Positions 12,721 through 25,119 are shown, counted from the stretch's first letter. The stretch: DNA of 64,000 nt from Ficedula albicollis (GCF_000247815.1 NW_004775929.1:105861-169860); one strand, 5' to 3'. The notes: generated by a model not told the origin, from the sequence alone. Made by a program: numbers and translations.

Positions 12721-15110
12721 TTCCCTTCCCTTCCCTTCCCTTCCCTTCCCTTCCCTTCCCTTCCCTTCCCTTCCCTTCCCTTCCCTTCCCTTCCCTTCCC
12801 TTCCCTTCCCTTCCCTTCCCTTCCCTTCCCTTCCCTTCCCTTCCCTTCCCTTCCCTTCCCTTCCCTTCCCTTCCCTTCCCTTCCCTTCCCTTCCCTTCCC
12901 TTCCCTTCCCTTCCCTTCCCTTCCCTTCCCTTCCCTTCCCTTCCCTTCCCTTCCCTTCCCTTCCCTTCCCTTCCCTTCCCTTCCCTTCCCTTCCCTTCCC
13001 TTCCCTTCCCTTCCCTTCCCTTCCCTTCCCTTCCCTTCCCTTCCCTTCCCTTCCCTTCCCTTCCCTTCCCTTCCCTTCCCTTCCCTTCCCTTCCCTTCCC
13101 TTCCCTTCCCTTCCCTTCCCTTCCCTTCCCTTCCCTTCCCTTCCCTTCCCTTCCCTTCCCTTCCCTTCCCTTCCCTTCCCTTCCCTTCCCTTCCCTTCCC
13201 TTCCCTTCCCTTCCCTTCCCTTCCCTTCCCTTCCCTTCCCTTCCCTTCCCTTCCCTTCCCTTCCCTTCCCTTCCCTTCCCTTCCCTTCCCTTCCCTTCCC
13301 TTCCCTTCCCTTCCCTTCCCTTCCCTTCCCTTCCCTTCCCTTCCCTTCCCTTCCCTTCCCTTCCCTTCCCTTCCCTTCCCTTCCCTTCCCTTCCCTTCCC
13401 TTCCCTTCCCTTCCCTTCCCTTCCCTTCCCTTCCCTTCCCTTCCCTTCCCTTCCCTTCCCTTCCCTTCCCTTCCCTTCCCTTCCCTTCCCTTCCCTTCCC
13501 TTCCCTTCCCTTCCCTTCCCTTCCCTTCCCTTCCCTTCCCTTCCCTTCCCTTCCCTTCCCTTCCCTTCCCTTCCCTTCCCTTCCCTTCCCTTCCCTTCCC
13601 TTCCCTTCCCTTCCCTTCCCTTCCCTTCCCTTCCCTTCCCTTCCCTTCCCTTCCCTTCCCTTCCCTTCCCTTCCCTTCCCTTCCCTTCCCTTCCCTTCCC
13701 TTCCCTTCCCTTCCCTTCCCTTCCCTTCCCTTCCCTTCCCTTCCCTTCCCTTCCCTTCCCTTCCCTTCCCTTCCCTTCCCTTCCCTTCCCTTCCCTTCCC
13801 TTCCCTTCCCTTCCCTTCCCTTCCCTTCCCTTCCCTTCCCTTCCCTTCCCTTCCCTTCCCTTCCCTTCCCTTCCCTTCCCTTCCCTTCCCTTCCCTTCCC
13901 TTCCCTTCCCTTCCCTTCCCTTCCCTTCCCTTCCCTTCCCTTCCCTTCCCTTCCCTTCCCTTCCCTTCCCTTCCCTTCCCTTCCCTTCCCTTCCCTTCCC
14001 TTCCCTTCCCTTCCCTTCCCTTCCCTTCCCTTCCCTTCCCTTCCCTTCCCTTCCCTTCCCTTCCCTTCCCTTCCCTTCCCTTCCCTTCCCTTCCCTTCCC
14101 TTCCCTTCCCTTCCCTTCCCTTCCCTTCCCTTCCCTTCCCTTCCCTTCCCTTCCCTTCCCTTCCCTTCCCTTCCCTTCCCTTCCCTTCCCTTCCCTTCCC
14201 TTCCCTTCCCTTCCCTTCCCTTCCCTTCCCTTCCCTTCCCTTCCCTTCCCTTCCCTTCCCTTCCCTTCCCTTCCCTTCCCTTCCCTTCCCTTCCCTTCCC
14301 TTCCCTTCCCTTCCCTTCCCTTCCCTTCCCTTCCCTTCCCTTCCCTTCCCTTCCCTTCCCTTCCCTTCCCTTCCCTTCCCTTCCCTTCCCTTCCCTTCCC
14401 TTCCCTTCCCTTCCCTTCCCTTCCCTTCCCTTCCCTTCCCTTCCCTTCCCTTCCCTTCCCTTCCCTTCCCTTCCCTTCCCTTCCCTTCCCTTCCCTTCCC
14501 TTCCCTTCCCTTCCCTTCCCTTCCCTTCCCTTCCCTTCCCTTCCCTTCCCTTCCCTTCCCTTCCCTTCCCTTCCCTTCCCTTCCCTTCCCTTCCCTTCCC
14601 TTCCCTTCCCTTCCCTTCCCTTCCCTTCCCTTCCCTTCCCTTCCCTTCCCTTCCCTTCCCTTCCCTTCCCTTCCCTTCCCTTCCCTTCCCTTCCCTTCCC
14701 TTCCCTTCCCTTCCCTTCCCTTCCCTTCCCTTCCCTTCCCTTCCCTTCCCTTCCCTTCCCTTCCCTTCCCTTCCCTTCCCTTCCCTTCCCTTCCCTTCCC
14801 TTCCCTTCCCTTCCCTTCCCTTCCCTTCCCTTCCCTTCCCTTCCCTTCCCTTCCCTTCCCTTCCCTTCCCTTCCCTTCCCTTCCCTTCCCTTCCCTTCCC
14901 TTCCCTTCCCTTCCCTTCCCTTCCCTTCCCTTCCCTTCCCTTCCCTTCCCTTCCCTTCCCTTCCCTTCCCTTCCCTTCCCTTCCCTTCCCTTCCCTTCCC
15001 TTCCCTTCCCTTCCCTTCCCTTCCCTTCCCTTCCCTTCCCTTCCCTTCCCTTCCCTTCCCTTCCCTTCCCTTCCCTTCCCTTCCCTTCCCTTCCCTTCCC
15101 TTCCCTTCCC
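12721..15110. repeat. (TTCCC)478 perfect pentanucleotide satellite
   Basis: The pentamer TTCCC is repeated without a visible interruption for 2,390 bp (478 units). On the minus strand it reads GGGAA, so any four units give G3 runs separated by AA, a canonical G-quadruplex motif. The duplex is also homopurine/homopyrimidine and could form triplex. Five bases is not a multiple of three and the unit has no stop codon, so all frames stay open. The 800-880-codon Ser/Leu/Pro/Phe and Gly/Arg/Glu/Lys frames here are artefacts of the repeat. Imperfect sequence (CTTCCCTC) and an ambiguous base follow at once. Confidence 0.98.
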
Positions 15111-15118
15111 CTTCCCTC

Positions 15119-15119
15119 N
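15119..15119. other. ambiguous base N at the array edge
   Basis: This is the only non-ACGT base noticed in the window. It lies nine bases after the last perfect TTCCC unit, inside a degenerate C/T-rich edge that runs into a second pyrimidine-rich tract (to about 15150). It marks uncertain consensus and suggests the array length is also uncertain. Confidence 0.95.
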
Positions 15120-17880
15120 ATCTTTTTCATTTCTTTTTTTCCCCCCTCAGAGACAGCCTGTGTGTTTGTGTGGTTGTGAATGGATCATAAAGAATGACCA
15201 GATTAATAATGATGTTGATGATAATAATAATATTAACATTGATAAACCTGGCACACAGCTCTTAGTTGCATAGTGTTTTAGTAGATATTTTTATCTAAGC
15301 AGACACTTGTCTGATGAAGTCACTTCAGAAACAAATAGTTACCTAATTTCTTTGGGAATTTGTTGGATTCTTTTAGCTGCCTTGGGTGAACAACAGGTTC
15401 TGAATTTGCAAGGTTCAGGCCAAAACCCATTGATGTGTCTGAAAGTTTAACAGAAAGGTTCTTAAACAAGGGCACAGCCATGTGTTTCATTTAGGCAACT
15501 GCCAGGGCATTTGCTGACATATCACAGTTTGTACTCAGTCTGTACATGGAAAAGAAATGCCTCACCTTTATATGTATTTTATGATTCTTTGCTATTCCCC
15601 ATAATATTAGCTAAATGGCTTAGTTGTACAGTATCACTTGTTTTATCCTTATTTCAATGGAAATAAGGAATGAAAGGACATTAAACTTTTTTTTTTCAGG
15701 AACATTGAATTTCACATAATTATTTCTCGTTAAAAAAAATGGACTAGGACTATGCATGCCTCACAAAATCTGGGTAGGCATTTGCAAACCTTCTCCTTCT
15801 TAATTTGCTGTTCTACTAAGCAGCAGTTTCACTGGGATCATTGGTACAATTGATCCAGATGACATCCAGGTGCATATTTGGGTAAATTCCCCTTTAACCC
15901 ACCTGGTCAAAGGTGAGCAGAAATCAGTATTTCTTATTTTTGGTTATGAATGAGAAAGGGATGTAGAATGGGTGGAAATAGTCTCTGCCTGCAAAAGGAT
16001 TGTAAATAAAGCATTAGCTGTGGATCCATATAGAAAAATAAACATTCCAACATGCAGTCACCTGTTTCTTCCATTTCCAGAGCCCCCAGACTATATTCCA
16101 TTACCATCTGGAATCCATGAGCTGCAGTATTCAGTCCTTTTTAAATGTGTTATGACAGCTGCGGATGTTCCTCTTCATTTTTTTTCTTTATAAACAACTC
16201 CTGATATACTTGTGCTTTTATAAATGAGATGTTAATTCTAACGTTGGATGCATTGAAGGAACATGTAAAATATAAAATCCAGTGTTCACAGGACTATCTT
16301 GTGCTGTCTGCAGTCAAAATAACCTGTTCTGATATGGTACAGGGTGTGTTTCTCTGCCCACACAACACACATGTGAAGTTAAACTTAAGATTTTTTTGCT
16401 GGGAGCACAGCCTGGTGTCTGAGCAATTCTGTTGTACATATTTCCTGAACGTTTAAGAGTAAACCTATAAAAAATGGAGGTATATAAATCTGCCAAGTGT
16501 GTTCCATAGCTATAAACATTCTTTGAAAGAAGTCCTCAGATATACATCTGCTGCTTTTAAATATCACACTTTAAAAACACAGTAAAAACTGTAACATCAG
16601 TAGACTGATGATGTGCAGTAGATACAGCAGATGTTTGTAGTGTTTTGCCTAAAGCTAGAGGATAGCCCGTGTACAGAAATGTGATTCAGTGTATTTCTGA
16701 TTTATACTTTTTTACAAGCAAGTCTATTGCCCAAGAGATGTATACTTCACAGTACTTTTAGAAATAAACATCTTTAAAAGATTATGCTCTTTCAAACCCC
16801 TCTTCTTTCATGTATAAGAAAGATATGTTTAGACAAAATCACACTGAAATATTTAAACATATTTAAACAGAATTACATATTTCTGCCACCTGGATATGCT
16901 TTCTAAAAAATTCAGCATCTCTGCAGATTCCTTCATCCTGAGACTGGTGGCAATTGCTGGTGGAGGGGAATCCCAGTTTAATGAGGCTGGTCTGGAGCAC
17001 CTGTGGGTGGCATCGCAGCTTGGTCTCCAGTGGCACCAGGTGCAGTACTCCTGGTGTGGCTGGACAGGAGAGGAGGTTCCTCTGGCCACCTCAGGGAGGG
17101 ACTCAGATGTGCAGCCAGGGCATTTGTCACTATGCCACAGTCTTGTGAGTGTCACACAAAGTGCAGAAATCAAAAACGGGGCAGTCATAGCTGTTTTCTC
17201 TACAGGAAGAACTTTATTAGGTGGTAGTACAAGGGGGTTTGTGGAAAGACATTACCATAGCAGTAATTCCAGGGTGTAGTTATTAGTGCAGATTACATTA
17301 GCTGTGCAATGGAGTTCCATGCAGATGAAACATAAATACCCACAAACTCCTGGTACCAGGAAATGGAAAGAAGATAAACTGCCACAAATGATGGCTCTTT
17401 ATTTCTCCAGGTTCTTTTAAAGTACCAATATATAAGTACTTTACAAGATGAGGATTGCAAAACAGATTCTGTTCTTGATGATTGTTTTATCTGCCAAAGA
17501 ATTATGCCTGGCTTATGCTTTCTCTGTAGCACAGGTTATTTCCAGAGGAAGCTTGTCTGCTATCAACTTCTGCAGAGACATAAGAAATGCATATGAGTGT
17601 AAATGCATTCCAGATACCAAGGATGTTTCTTGTTTTATTTCAGTCTGTTTTGCTCTTAAGTTTTGGTTTGTTTGTTTGTTTGTTTGTTTTTTACAGAAGA
17701 TGGTATCTTAGGATGACATAGAGAGTTTTCCTGTGGTTTTGCAGAAGATTGCACAATATGGTCTGATTTTCCCAAGTCACCAGGACTTACAAGATAAGGG
17801 TTTTCTGTATTGTCCAACATCCCAACCTGCAAGACAAGTATGCAATTGTTATTTTTTTATTAAATATATTGATTGTGTTA
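15120..17880. other. mostly unique non-coding stretch with a GC-richer patch
   Basis: The left edge is pyrimidine-rich to about 15150, followed by an AAT/GAT-rich patch (15200-15235). A GC-richer patch at about 16950-17150 has overlapping open frames on both strands, the longest 127 codons (16896-17279). I recognise no domain there and the frame overlaps look like a composition effect. A (GTTT)n tract lies at 17661-17692. Confidence 0.5.
17661..17692. repeat. (GTTT)n microsatellite
   Basis: About six GTTT units are followed by a T run. This is a short, ordinary tetranucleotide tract. Confidence 0.9.
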
Positions 17881-18011
17881 ATAAAAAGTTTGAGAAAAAT
17901 TGTACGCTGGGTAATGCCAGCTAGACATCATTTAAGGCTCATCCGTTTATAAAAAGTTGGAGAAAAATTGTACGCTGGGTAATGCCAGCTAGACATCATT
18001 TAAGGCTCATC
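17881..18011 (+). repeat. local tandem duplication, period 68 bp
   Basis: Copy 1 (17881-17943) and copy 2 (17949-18011) are 63 bp each and differ at a single visible base (AAGTTTGAG against AAGTTGGAG). They are separated by 5 bp (CGTTT). Key shared strings are TGTACGCTGGGTAATGCCAG and CTAGACATCATTTAAGGCTC. The unit is not a recognised transposon, and the high identity indicates a recent event or an assembly duplication. Confidence 0.95.
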
Positions 18012-19297
18012 AGGAAAGCTTATTTTCTTGGAAAAATTCTGGTCATCAAAAATTAAAACATAAGCACCAAAGTATATTTTCTCAATTCAGCAATCTGGAA
18101 TTTAATACATTTTCATATTTGTTGGCTGCAAAATGGCCTAGGACTATTGATTGCTTAAGAAACCTTTCTTAAGGAAGTGTCTATTTTATTTATGAGGTTA
18201 CCAGATATGTTCTCTGCCAAACTTGTTTGGGTGAAATATATATTTTAATTAAAGGAAAATATTTTTCCCCCCTAACAGTAATTGAAGTTAGATGTAGGAA
18301 ATTATTTAAAAATTGAAGAGTAATTAGAAGAATACAGGAAGTTATGATATGCTAAGTTCACTTGTTCACATGCTCAACTTTTCAATGTATATATATTCTA
18401 CTTGTTTCAAAATAGAAAAGGCATAAGAAGAAAAACCCTTAATGAAGGAAATAAATGTAAAGGCTGTTAGTAGGTTTTAATTTTGTATAAGTATTTTGTC
18501 AATAATGCAGATATTTAAAAATCAGCCTTTGTCATACCTAATAAGGTTTTAGAGTGACCAAAGAGGAATGTACTGAAAATACCCAAATAAAGTTTTAAAA
18601 ATGTGACAGAGAAAGAATACTTCAGGCATAATACACAGCACACAAAGTCCTGAAGGCCAGGACAGAAATTTATTCTTTCCCAGAGCAGTGAGGGATGTAC
18701 AGATCAGATTTATATGCTTGCTGAAGGAAGTTGTTTACTCCATGACTAAGCACCTTTTCAAGTCCAATGAAATGATGAGAAAATACACTTGCTGCATTTT
18801 GGTGCTTCTTTTTTCTTTCCTTTTTCCTTTCCTTTCTTATTTTCTTTTTTTCTCCACAGCTTTTTGAAGAAGTGAAGGTTAACCTTTATATCTAGCCAAT
18901 TGGTTTCTTTCATACCTGGGTTTAGGATGGCTATCCCTCTCTAGGGATACTCATTCTAATCACAAATGAGAGACATCATCCATTCTTGTTAGAAACTCAT
19001 TATCCATCTCCATTAAGAGTGGGAAGATGTTGCTTAATTACTGTGATTCCTAAAGACCCTTTGGTGCAGACCAAGGGCTGTGATGCTAAAATGGTGCAGT
19101 TCATAATCCAAGTTTTTGAGACACTGAAGATATTCCTCCCAGATTACACAGAATCCTATCAAGCTTTTATTAAATAATAGGATAATTTGGTGACTAATAC
19201 CAGTGGTCTCACTGGCAGCAGAGAATTCAGCTGGGCTGAGGGATCAGGTAAGCAGCATGAAGTGTGGCTGTGTTCCAGGTTATCCAGGTTGATGTGC
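18012..19297. other. unique AT-rich stretch
   Basis: No gene or repeat family is seen. A pyrimidine-rich tract of TTTCC/TTTCTTT motifs occupies about 18808-18857. The rest is AT-rich with frames under 65 codons. Confidence 0.55.
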
Positions 19298-19625
19298 ATG
19301 GATATGGATATGGATATGGATATGGATATGGATATGGATATGGATATGGATATGGATATGGATATGGATATGGATATGGATATGGATATGGATATGGATA
19401 TGGATATGGATATGGATATGGATATGGATATGGATATGGATATGGATATGGATATGGATATGGATATGGATATGGATATGGATATGGATATGGATATGGA
19501 TATGGATATGGATATGGATATGGATATGGATATGGATATGGATATGGATATGGATATGGATATGGATATGGATATGGATATGGATATGGATATGGATATG
19601 GATATGGATATGGATATGGATATGG
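19298..19625. repeat. (GATATG)~55 perfect hexanucleotide array
   Basis: The hexamer GATATG (CATATC on the other strand) runs without interruption for about 328 bp, starting just after GATGTGC and ending at GGTGATTTC. Because six is a multiple of three, every frame repeats a dipeptide (Met-Asp, Gly-Tyr, Ile-Ser, Tyr-Pro). The 130-160-codon frames here are therefore products of the repeat and not genes. Confidence 0.98.
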
Positions 19626-22600
19626 TGATTTCACCAGAGAGACATCTCACCTAAGGGCACTGTGAGAACAGGGAAAAATGGAACTGGGAATGGCCTGCAG
19701 TCCAGTGCTAGTAGGTGCTCCTCCTGCAGAACTTCAGGGAGGTCTTTGCCTGGATCTAACCTTAAGAAAAGGCCTTAAGAGTTTGAGTAATTTTTGAACT
19801 TTTGAACCAAAATCTGCCCGTGACAAGTGAGTATCACTGGTGTTAAATGTGTTTCTAACAATGTTAATGCAATCTGAGTTAAATCAAGGAAACAACAAAG
19901 CTTGTCCTCAATTGCACAAAGACACAAAGTCCACAGAATCCACCCTTGCTGCTACCACTGAAGGTTTTAGGCGGAAAGAATTATGAACACAGCTTTCTTG
20001 TTTCCTTTCAGCCCAAGACAAAATGTTTCTTTTCACAAATCTTTAATGAAAGGGAAGCACCTGAAATAAATTCTGAGAAGAATTTGCCAAATGAGGAAGC
20101 TAAAGCAGGTCAGTGCTTTTAAATAGTATTTTAATGACTGACACTCAGATAGAAATTTGTTCGATACCCTGTTCTGTTTGTGCTGATTTGAACCCTGATG
20201 CCTATTTGCTTGGAGAACTTTCAGTATAAAAGGCATTTTAAAGTATAATTTTGTCATTTTGAGCCAATTCAGACTGAATGAAAGACTGAAAAGTCACTAC
20301 AATGAGAACCTCTCTGACCCTCCAATAAATGCTCTAATAACCCAGTCTGTGAAATGCATCACTCTCTCTCCAAATAAATAGCAAAATTATTCTGGATTCT
20401 GTAGGACTATGACACTTTATTCCTAACCTTTTCACTGACACAAACTAGTGAAAGCTTTAAGCAGCATCAGGGGTTTGTATGAATTTGATTGAAAATGGGG
20501 TGCAAGAGAGCAGTGGGTGATTGAAATTATTCAGTGTTTAAAAATCAGGTACCAAGAGTAGTCACAGTTCTGTTCAGGGCATCTTTCACAAAGTACGAGA
20601 AATTTCAATTAAATTAATCATCAGTTAATAAGTACTGTCTAGAAAGTAGCACTGTCTCTATTCCATATGTCCTGAAATTCATTAAACAATGGGAGATCCT
20701 CTACTCAGATAATTTGATGATGAGATAAAACCCACAGAAAACTGAATCTGCAGTACTGATCCTCAAATTATTCTTTCAGAGGTAACTGTCACCCCTTTCC
20801 CCAAGAAAAAGAGAATGAAAAATTCCCCATGCCTCGAGGTAAAAAATGCCATCTCTCTCTGAGTCAACAATCAGGAACTGATTTTAGCCTTACATACCAA
20901 TCAAAATCATAATGTGCTGCTGGAATAGTAGAAGAAACTGAAAAATGATGAAAAAAAATGTATTTGTGATCCAAAAGGTTTCTCTGACAGAGGTACCAGA
21001 CAGATTGGTGAATTTTCCAGTGGTGAAAGACTCCTGTCAAGCAGATATTCTGTGTTGGTTTAGCCAATGATTTTGAAAACTTCCGGTTTGTCTGTGAATG
21101 AGTCACAGCTCTGAGGGGGATTTTAGTTGTAAGCAGAGAGAATCCTTATTAAATTCACTGGATAGGTACACAGTGGTATTAATGTGAGGCAAATCACGTT
21201 ATACTGTGGGGATTCATGCCCAGTGGAACTTCAGAGTAAGGAATTCCCCAAATCCAGAATGAAATGTGGGAGAAACTCTTGCTATTCTAAAGAGAAATAA
21301 AAATCAGAAGTACTGCTGACATCTACTCAGCACTGACTTGTGATGCAGAAAGACATTCAATATTTTTATAAAGTTACTTTTTTCTCCCAGAAATCTTTCT
21401 AGCCAAATAAATTATACTTTCTCATTTTGGTTCTTTGATAGATAATTGACCACTGGTCTTTTACAATGATAAAATATTATGAGTGGAAAAATTTTAGGTG
21501 ATTTAATATGTTTAGATACACTAACCTTATTTAAACATTAATTTCTGCAGCATTGGCAGATAATAGACTTTTGCTCCCATATAATCTTCATTGCCAGACA
21601 ATTTAAACTCCCCAGGAGCGATTTTTATTTTCATGGTGTACAAGATAAATTACTACAATCAAAGCAGGAAACCAATTATATTATGCAGATGTATGAAAGC
21701 AGTTGAAAATATCTGAATAAACGTTTAAACTTTTTCTTTCATTTGGTAGTTAAGATCTGGAAGTGGCAGAGGAGAAGGATTTTACTGAATATCATACAAG
21801 TAAAATAAGTTTCAGTTTCTGTCCTGTTTATGAAATTACTTTTTATTCTGTTTCTATTTTTACTTGTTTTACAATTTTATATAGTCTTTGCAACCTGGAA
21901 AGGATTTCAAAACTTTTGAGATTCCAACTCACATAACCCCCCAAATGCTGATTATGAGCAAGGAAGGAAAATTTGGAACTCGGCCCAAAACAATAGTTTA
22001 TGGACAGGGGAGGAAAGGAAGGGCAGAAAGAAAGAGGGAAAGGTGGGAAGTTTTGAGCTGGTGTTTTAAGGTCAGTTCTCAGCACCTGTTTCCAGGCCAA
22101 AAAATTATGTTTTTGCTGTGCTGCTTTAATTTCCATCTGTTTCCTATGTGGTTATAGTTTCTTTATTATTAAAATGATTGCTTCCCCAAAAATTAAAAAA
22201 CACTATATTAGATAAACTATGAGGAAAACCTTGTGTTTGAATGAGTGGTGACTGTTCAATGCCTCTAGCTTGGATATGAAAATCTTCAAAATGAGGGGAA
22301 AAAATTCTGTGAAAAATGACATAATTTTCACAAACAAAATGTTTTAATGCCTTATTCTTTTTTTAAATTCTAAAAATCCTACCCTCCACATCTTATGGCA
22401 GCAAGCTTGACATCATAATATATTGAGAGAATAATATATTCTTTTCTTTTAAATTTAGTAAATTTAGTATCTTTTAAATTTTTCCAAAGCCATGTGCTGC
22501 TAGCATTTATTATTTTGGATACTGATCCACATGCATACTTTCCAAAGTGTTACTGTGGTAAATACCTTGTGCTGTGTAAATCATGCATGGTACAGTGCTG

Positions 22601-23086
22601 GTTACTGAGTAATTAATACAAAACTTACTTTCCTTTTCTTATTAGTGGAATTCTAGTATAAGTATATTGTGACAGAAAGCAAAATCCAAAATTTACTCCT
22701 TTTTATGAAGAAACACAATTTTCTTCCATTATCTCTAAAATTAGTTGCAGTGCCTCCTCCTGGTGCTATGACCCTTGAGCACATTCTCAAGACATGCTGA
22801 ATTTAAATAGTTGGGTGATTGAAAAATGCCATGTATCTAACAATGTGTATTATTTGTCACTAGAGGATTGAAAATAATTAAAACATATTCAGCTTTTTAT
22901 TTCTCTTAGTGTAATAGATGCTATCTTTTCAGCTGTTCCAGAGGCAGCACCTATGGCCTAGCTTCCTTGAACTATCATAAATTACATAACTTTTATATTA
23001 TTTGATCACCTAGTATAGGGACCTTTTCTTCCCCCAAAGTTAGGACTCTGAATGGATACGAAATTGTTCAGTTAAGTTTCTCTTTA
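19626..23086. other. unique AT-rich non-coding stretch
   Basis: No gene or transposon is recognised. A short purine-rich block occurs at about 22005-22045 and an AT-rich near-repeat of CTTTTAAATTT and TTTAGTAAA motifs at about 22443-22482. The longest open frame is about 97 codons, on the minus strand (21843-22136), with no visible domain. Confidence 0.55.
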
Positions 23087-23275
23087 GTTTTGTGGGGGTT
23101 TTTTTATTTGGTTTGGTTTGTTTTTATGGTCTTTTTGATGTGTGTTTTGTTTGTTTGTTTGGGTTTTATTTTTGGTGTGGATTTTTTTGTCTGTTTTGTT
23201 TTGGTTTTTTTTGTCTTTTACAGTTAAGAGTTTTGTTTTGTTTTGTTTTGTTTTGTTTTGTTTTGTTTTGTTTTT
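23087..23275. repeat. T/G-rich low-complexity tract with (GTTTT)n
   Basis: This is an almost pure T/G stretch with GTTT and GGTTT motifs, ending in about nine perfect GTTTT units (23230-23275). Open frames across it translate as Phe/Val/Cys/Leu-rich hydrophobic strings and should not be read as membrane proteins. Confidence 0.9.
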
Positions 23276-24987
23276 ACAGAGAAGTGAAAAGCACGATCCC
23301 TTCTATTATGTGTGCCTAGCATAGTATTGTTCAAATCTGGGAGTGATAGATGTGCTGTTTAAAGCAAGATCAAAACTATCAAGAAGTAAAGCAGGATGCT
23401 GTTAAAAGAAACCACCACAATACAGTGACAACCTCTGAAACTGCAGAATACTGGGAAAGGAGCTGGCTGCTGCTGAATATCTAGAGACTGGTGTGGTAGA
23501 AAAAGGAAAATTTTTGGCTCTCAGTGGAAGCTGAGTCCCTGTACTGAATGGTCTTTGTACACCTTTTGTTTCACATTTCCTCATTTCTGGCTGAATTCAG
23601 GTAAGAAAATATAAATTAACTGTAGCCCATGGAAAATACAGCAGGTACATCCAATTTTGTACTTTTTAAATGGTGCCAGGCCCCTGGGCATGAAACAGAG
23701 GGCTGAAGTGGAAGAGAAATTTTTACAGGTATTTTTCTTAGAGCAGCCTTCTGTGGCCATGGGATGTGCAAAGGCTGGGATCTTCAAGCTCAGGGGTTTG
23801 CTGGTAAAGGAATCTTAAGTGAATACTGTGAAAATGGGCAGAAAAATTCAGAGGCAGAGGATGACTGTAACAAACTGATATTGGGAGAAGTGGGGTCCAT
23901 CAGAGCAGCAGGTTTGTCCCATCCTCCACTTCTGATGTTTCCCTGCCATCGCATCAACTTTGTGCTTCACAGCCCTGATTGCTGTTCCTCTCTGGGAGCA
24001 TCAACTGGCCACAGAAATCCTCAGCTGCAACTCATTCCACATTAGAGTAAAAACAGTTGCTTCAGGAGGAATGCTCTTTTTGTCTTTACAGATCAAGTAG
24101 GATGTTCATGCAACTCCAGTCTAATCCTGTTTCTCAAGACCTATGATAGGCAATTTGGACTGAGAATACACAAACTTTAGGAGTGAAATGCTGTGTGAGC
24201 CTTCCTCCAAAGTCCACAGACAGATACAGAGGGAAAAAGGGTTTTGCTGTTGTTATTTAAATATTAAGGTTTTTTTGTTTGTTTGTTTGTTTGTTTTTTT
24301 CAGAAGTGTTCTCCTGTCATGAAACTCTGTCTTTCATTGTTTTTAAAATTCAGATATTTGTAAGTCATGTGTAAAAAATCCTGTCTATAGAGGAGTGCCT
24401 TTGGCAGGTGAGAAGTGGCACAGAAACTGTCCATACAGCAAAAAATGCAAAGAAGTCTATGAAAGCAGGAAAAATGAATCCTGCATTACTAAAATATACA
24501 GTGTTTCCCTTGTTTCCCCACAGGGCAATGCCATGTGCTGCCATTTGCATTTCCCCAACAGTGAAACCTCAGCCATGTAAAATTAATGAGAGTGTACAGA
24601 GTGTGTTTAACAAACGCTGACACATACCCTGTGGTGACTTGGCATCCAGCATTGTGCTTGGAATTGATAGAGATGTGCAGAGCTTACTGGGGAAAAAACA
24701 ATGCACAGCATCTGTAAATAAATGAATATGTCCCCACAGTCCAGCAGGCACTGGACAGGTCTGGAGCTGTCACACACTGCAGGACACCCAGGGCAGCAGG
24801 CAAAACATGCATCCAATACCCGTCCCCTGTGGCAGGACCTGGTGAGTCATGTTTGCTTTTGAATGGGACTGTTCAGTCCATTCTGAAAGCCTCTCAAATA
24901 TTTTCCTCAACCTCTTTAAAGTTTCTCTTTGCTGTCGGGATTTTGGCACAGAGCAGAGCAAATGATTCTTGTTTAGTTGCCTCAAAT
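23276..24987. other. unique stretch with a short (GTTT)n tract
   Basis: No gene or transposon is recognised. A (GTTT)n tract lies at about 24270-24300. Base composition rises a little at 23880-24040 and 24720-24840 with no recognised family. Short overlapping open frames occur on both strands. Confidence 0.5.
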
Positions 24988-25119
24988 ACAACTCACTTCA
25001 CAACTCCTCATCTGTAATTCCCTAGAGTTATTCATACCAATACCTTGACATTGTACAACTCACTTCACAGCTCCTCATCTGTAATTTCCTAGAGTTATTC
25101 ATACCAATACCTTGACATT
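24988..25119 (+). repeat. local tandem duplication, period 67 bp
   Basis: Copy 1 (24988-25052) and copy 2 (25055-25119), 65 bp each, differ at two visible positions (CACAACTCC against CACAGCTCC; AATTCCCTAG against AATTTCCTAG). Shared strings include AGAGTTATTCATACCAATAC and CTTGACATT. No transposon hallmark is present. Confidence 0.95.

Noticed and set aside
12721..15110. Satellite III-type (GGAAT)n
   Set aside because: The unit is GGGAA/TTCCC throughout, not GGAAT.
12622..15273. 883-codon Ser/Leu/Pro/Phe frame and its antisense Gly/Arg/Glu/Lys frame
   Set aside because: Both are simple translations of (TTCCC)478; the unit contains no stop in any frame, so length is not evidence for coding.
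16896..17279. 127-codon frame in a GC-richer patch
   Set aside because: Competing open frames exist in other frames and on the opposite strand, and no domain is visible.
17448..17711. 87-codon frame beginning like a secretory signal peptide and followed by several cysteines
   Set aside because: The Cys spacing matches no family I know, the C-terminus runs into the (GTTT)n tract, and no promoter or splice context is evident; chance is more likely.
17881..18011. CRISPR-like repeat
   Set aside because: Only two copies with a 5-bp spacer in animal DNA; it is a tandem duplication.
19159..19665. Met-Asp, Gly-Tyr, Ile-Ser and Tyr-Pro dipeptide-repeat proteins
   Set aside because: All come from the GATATG hexamer read in different frames; the same repeat is open on both strands.
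23092..23324. Small hydrophobic membrane protein rich in Phe, Cys and Leu
   Set aside because: It is the translation of a T/G-rich low-complexity tract with (GTTTT)n.
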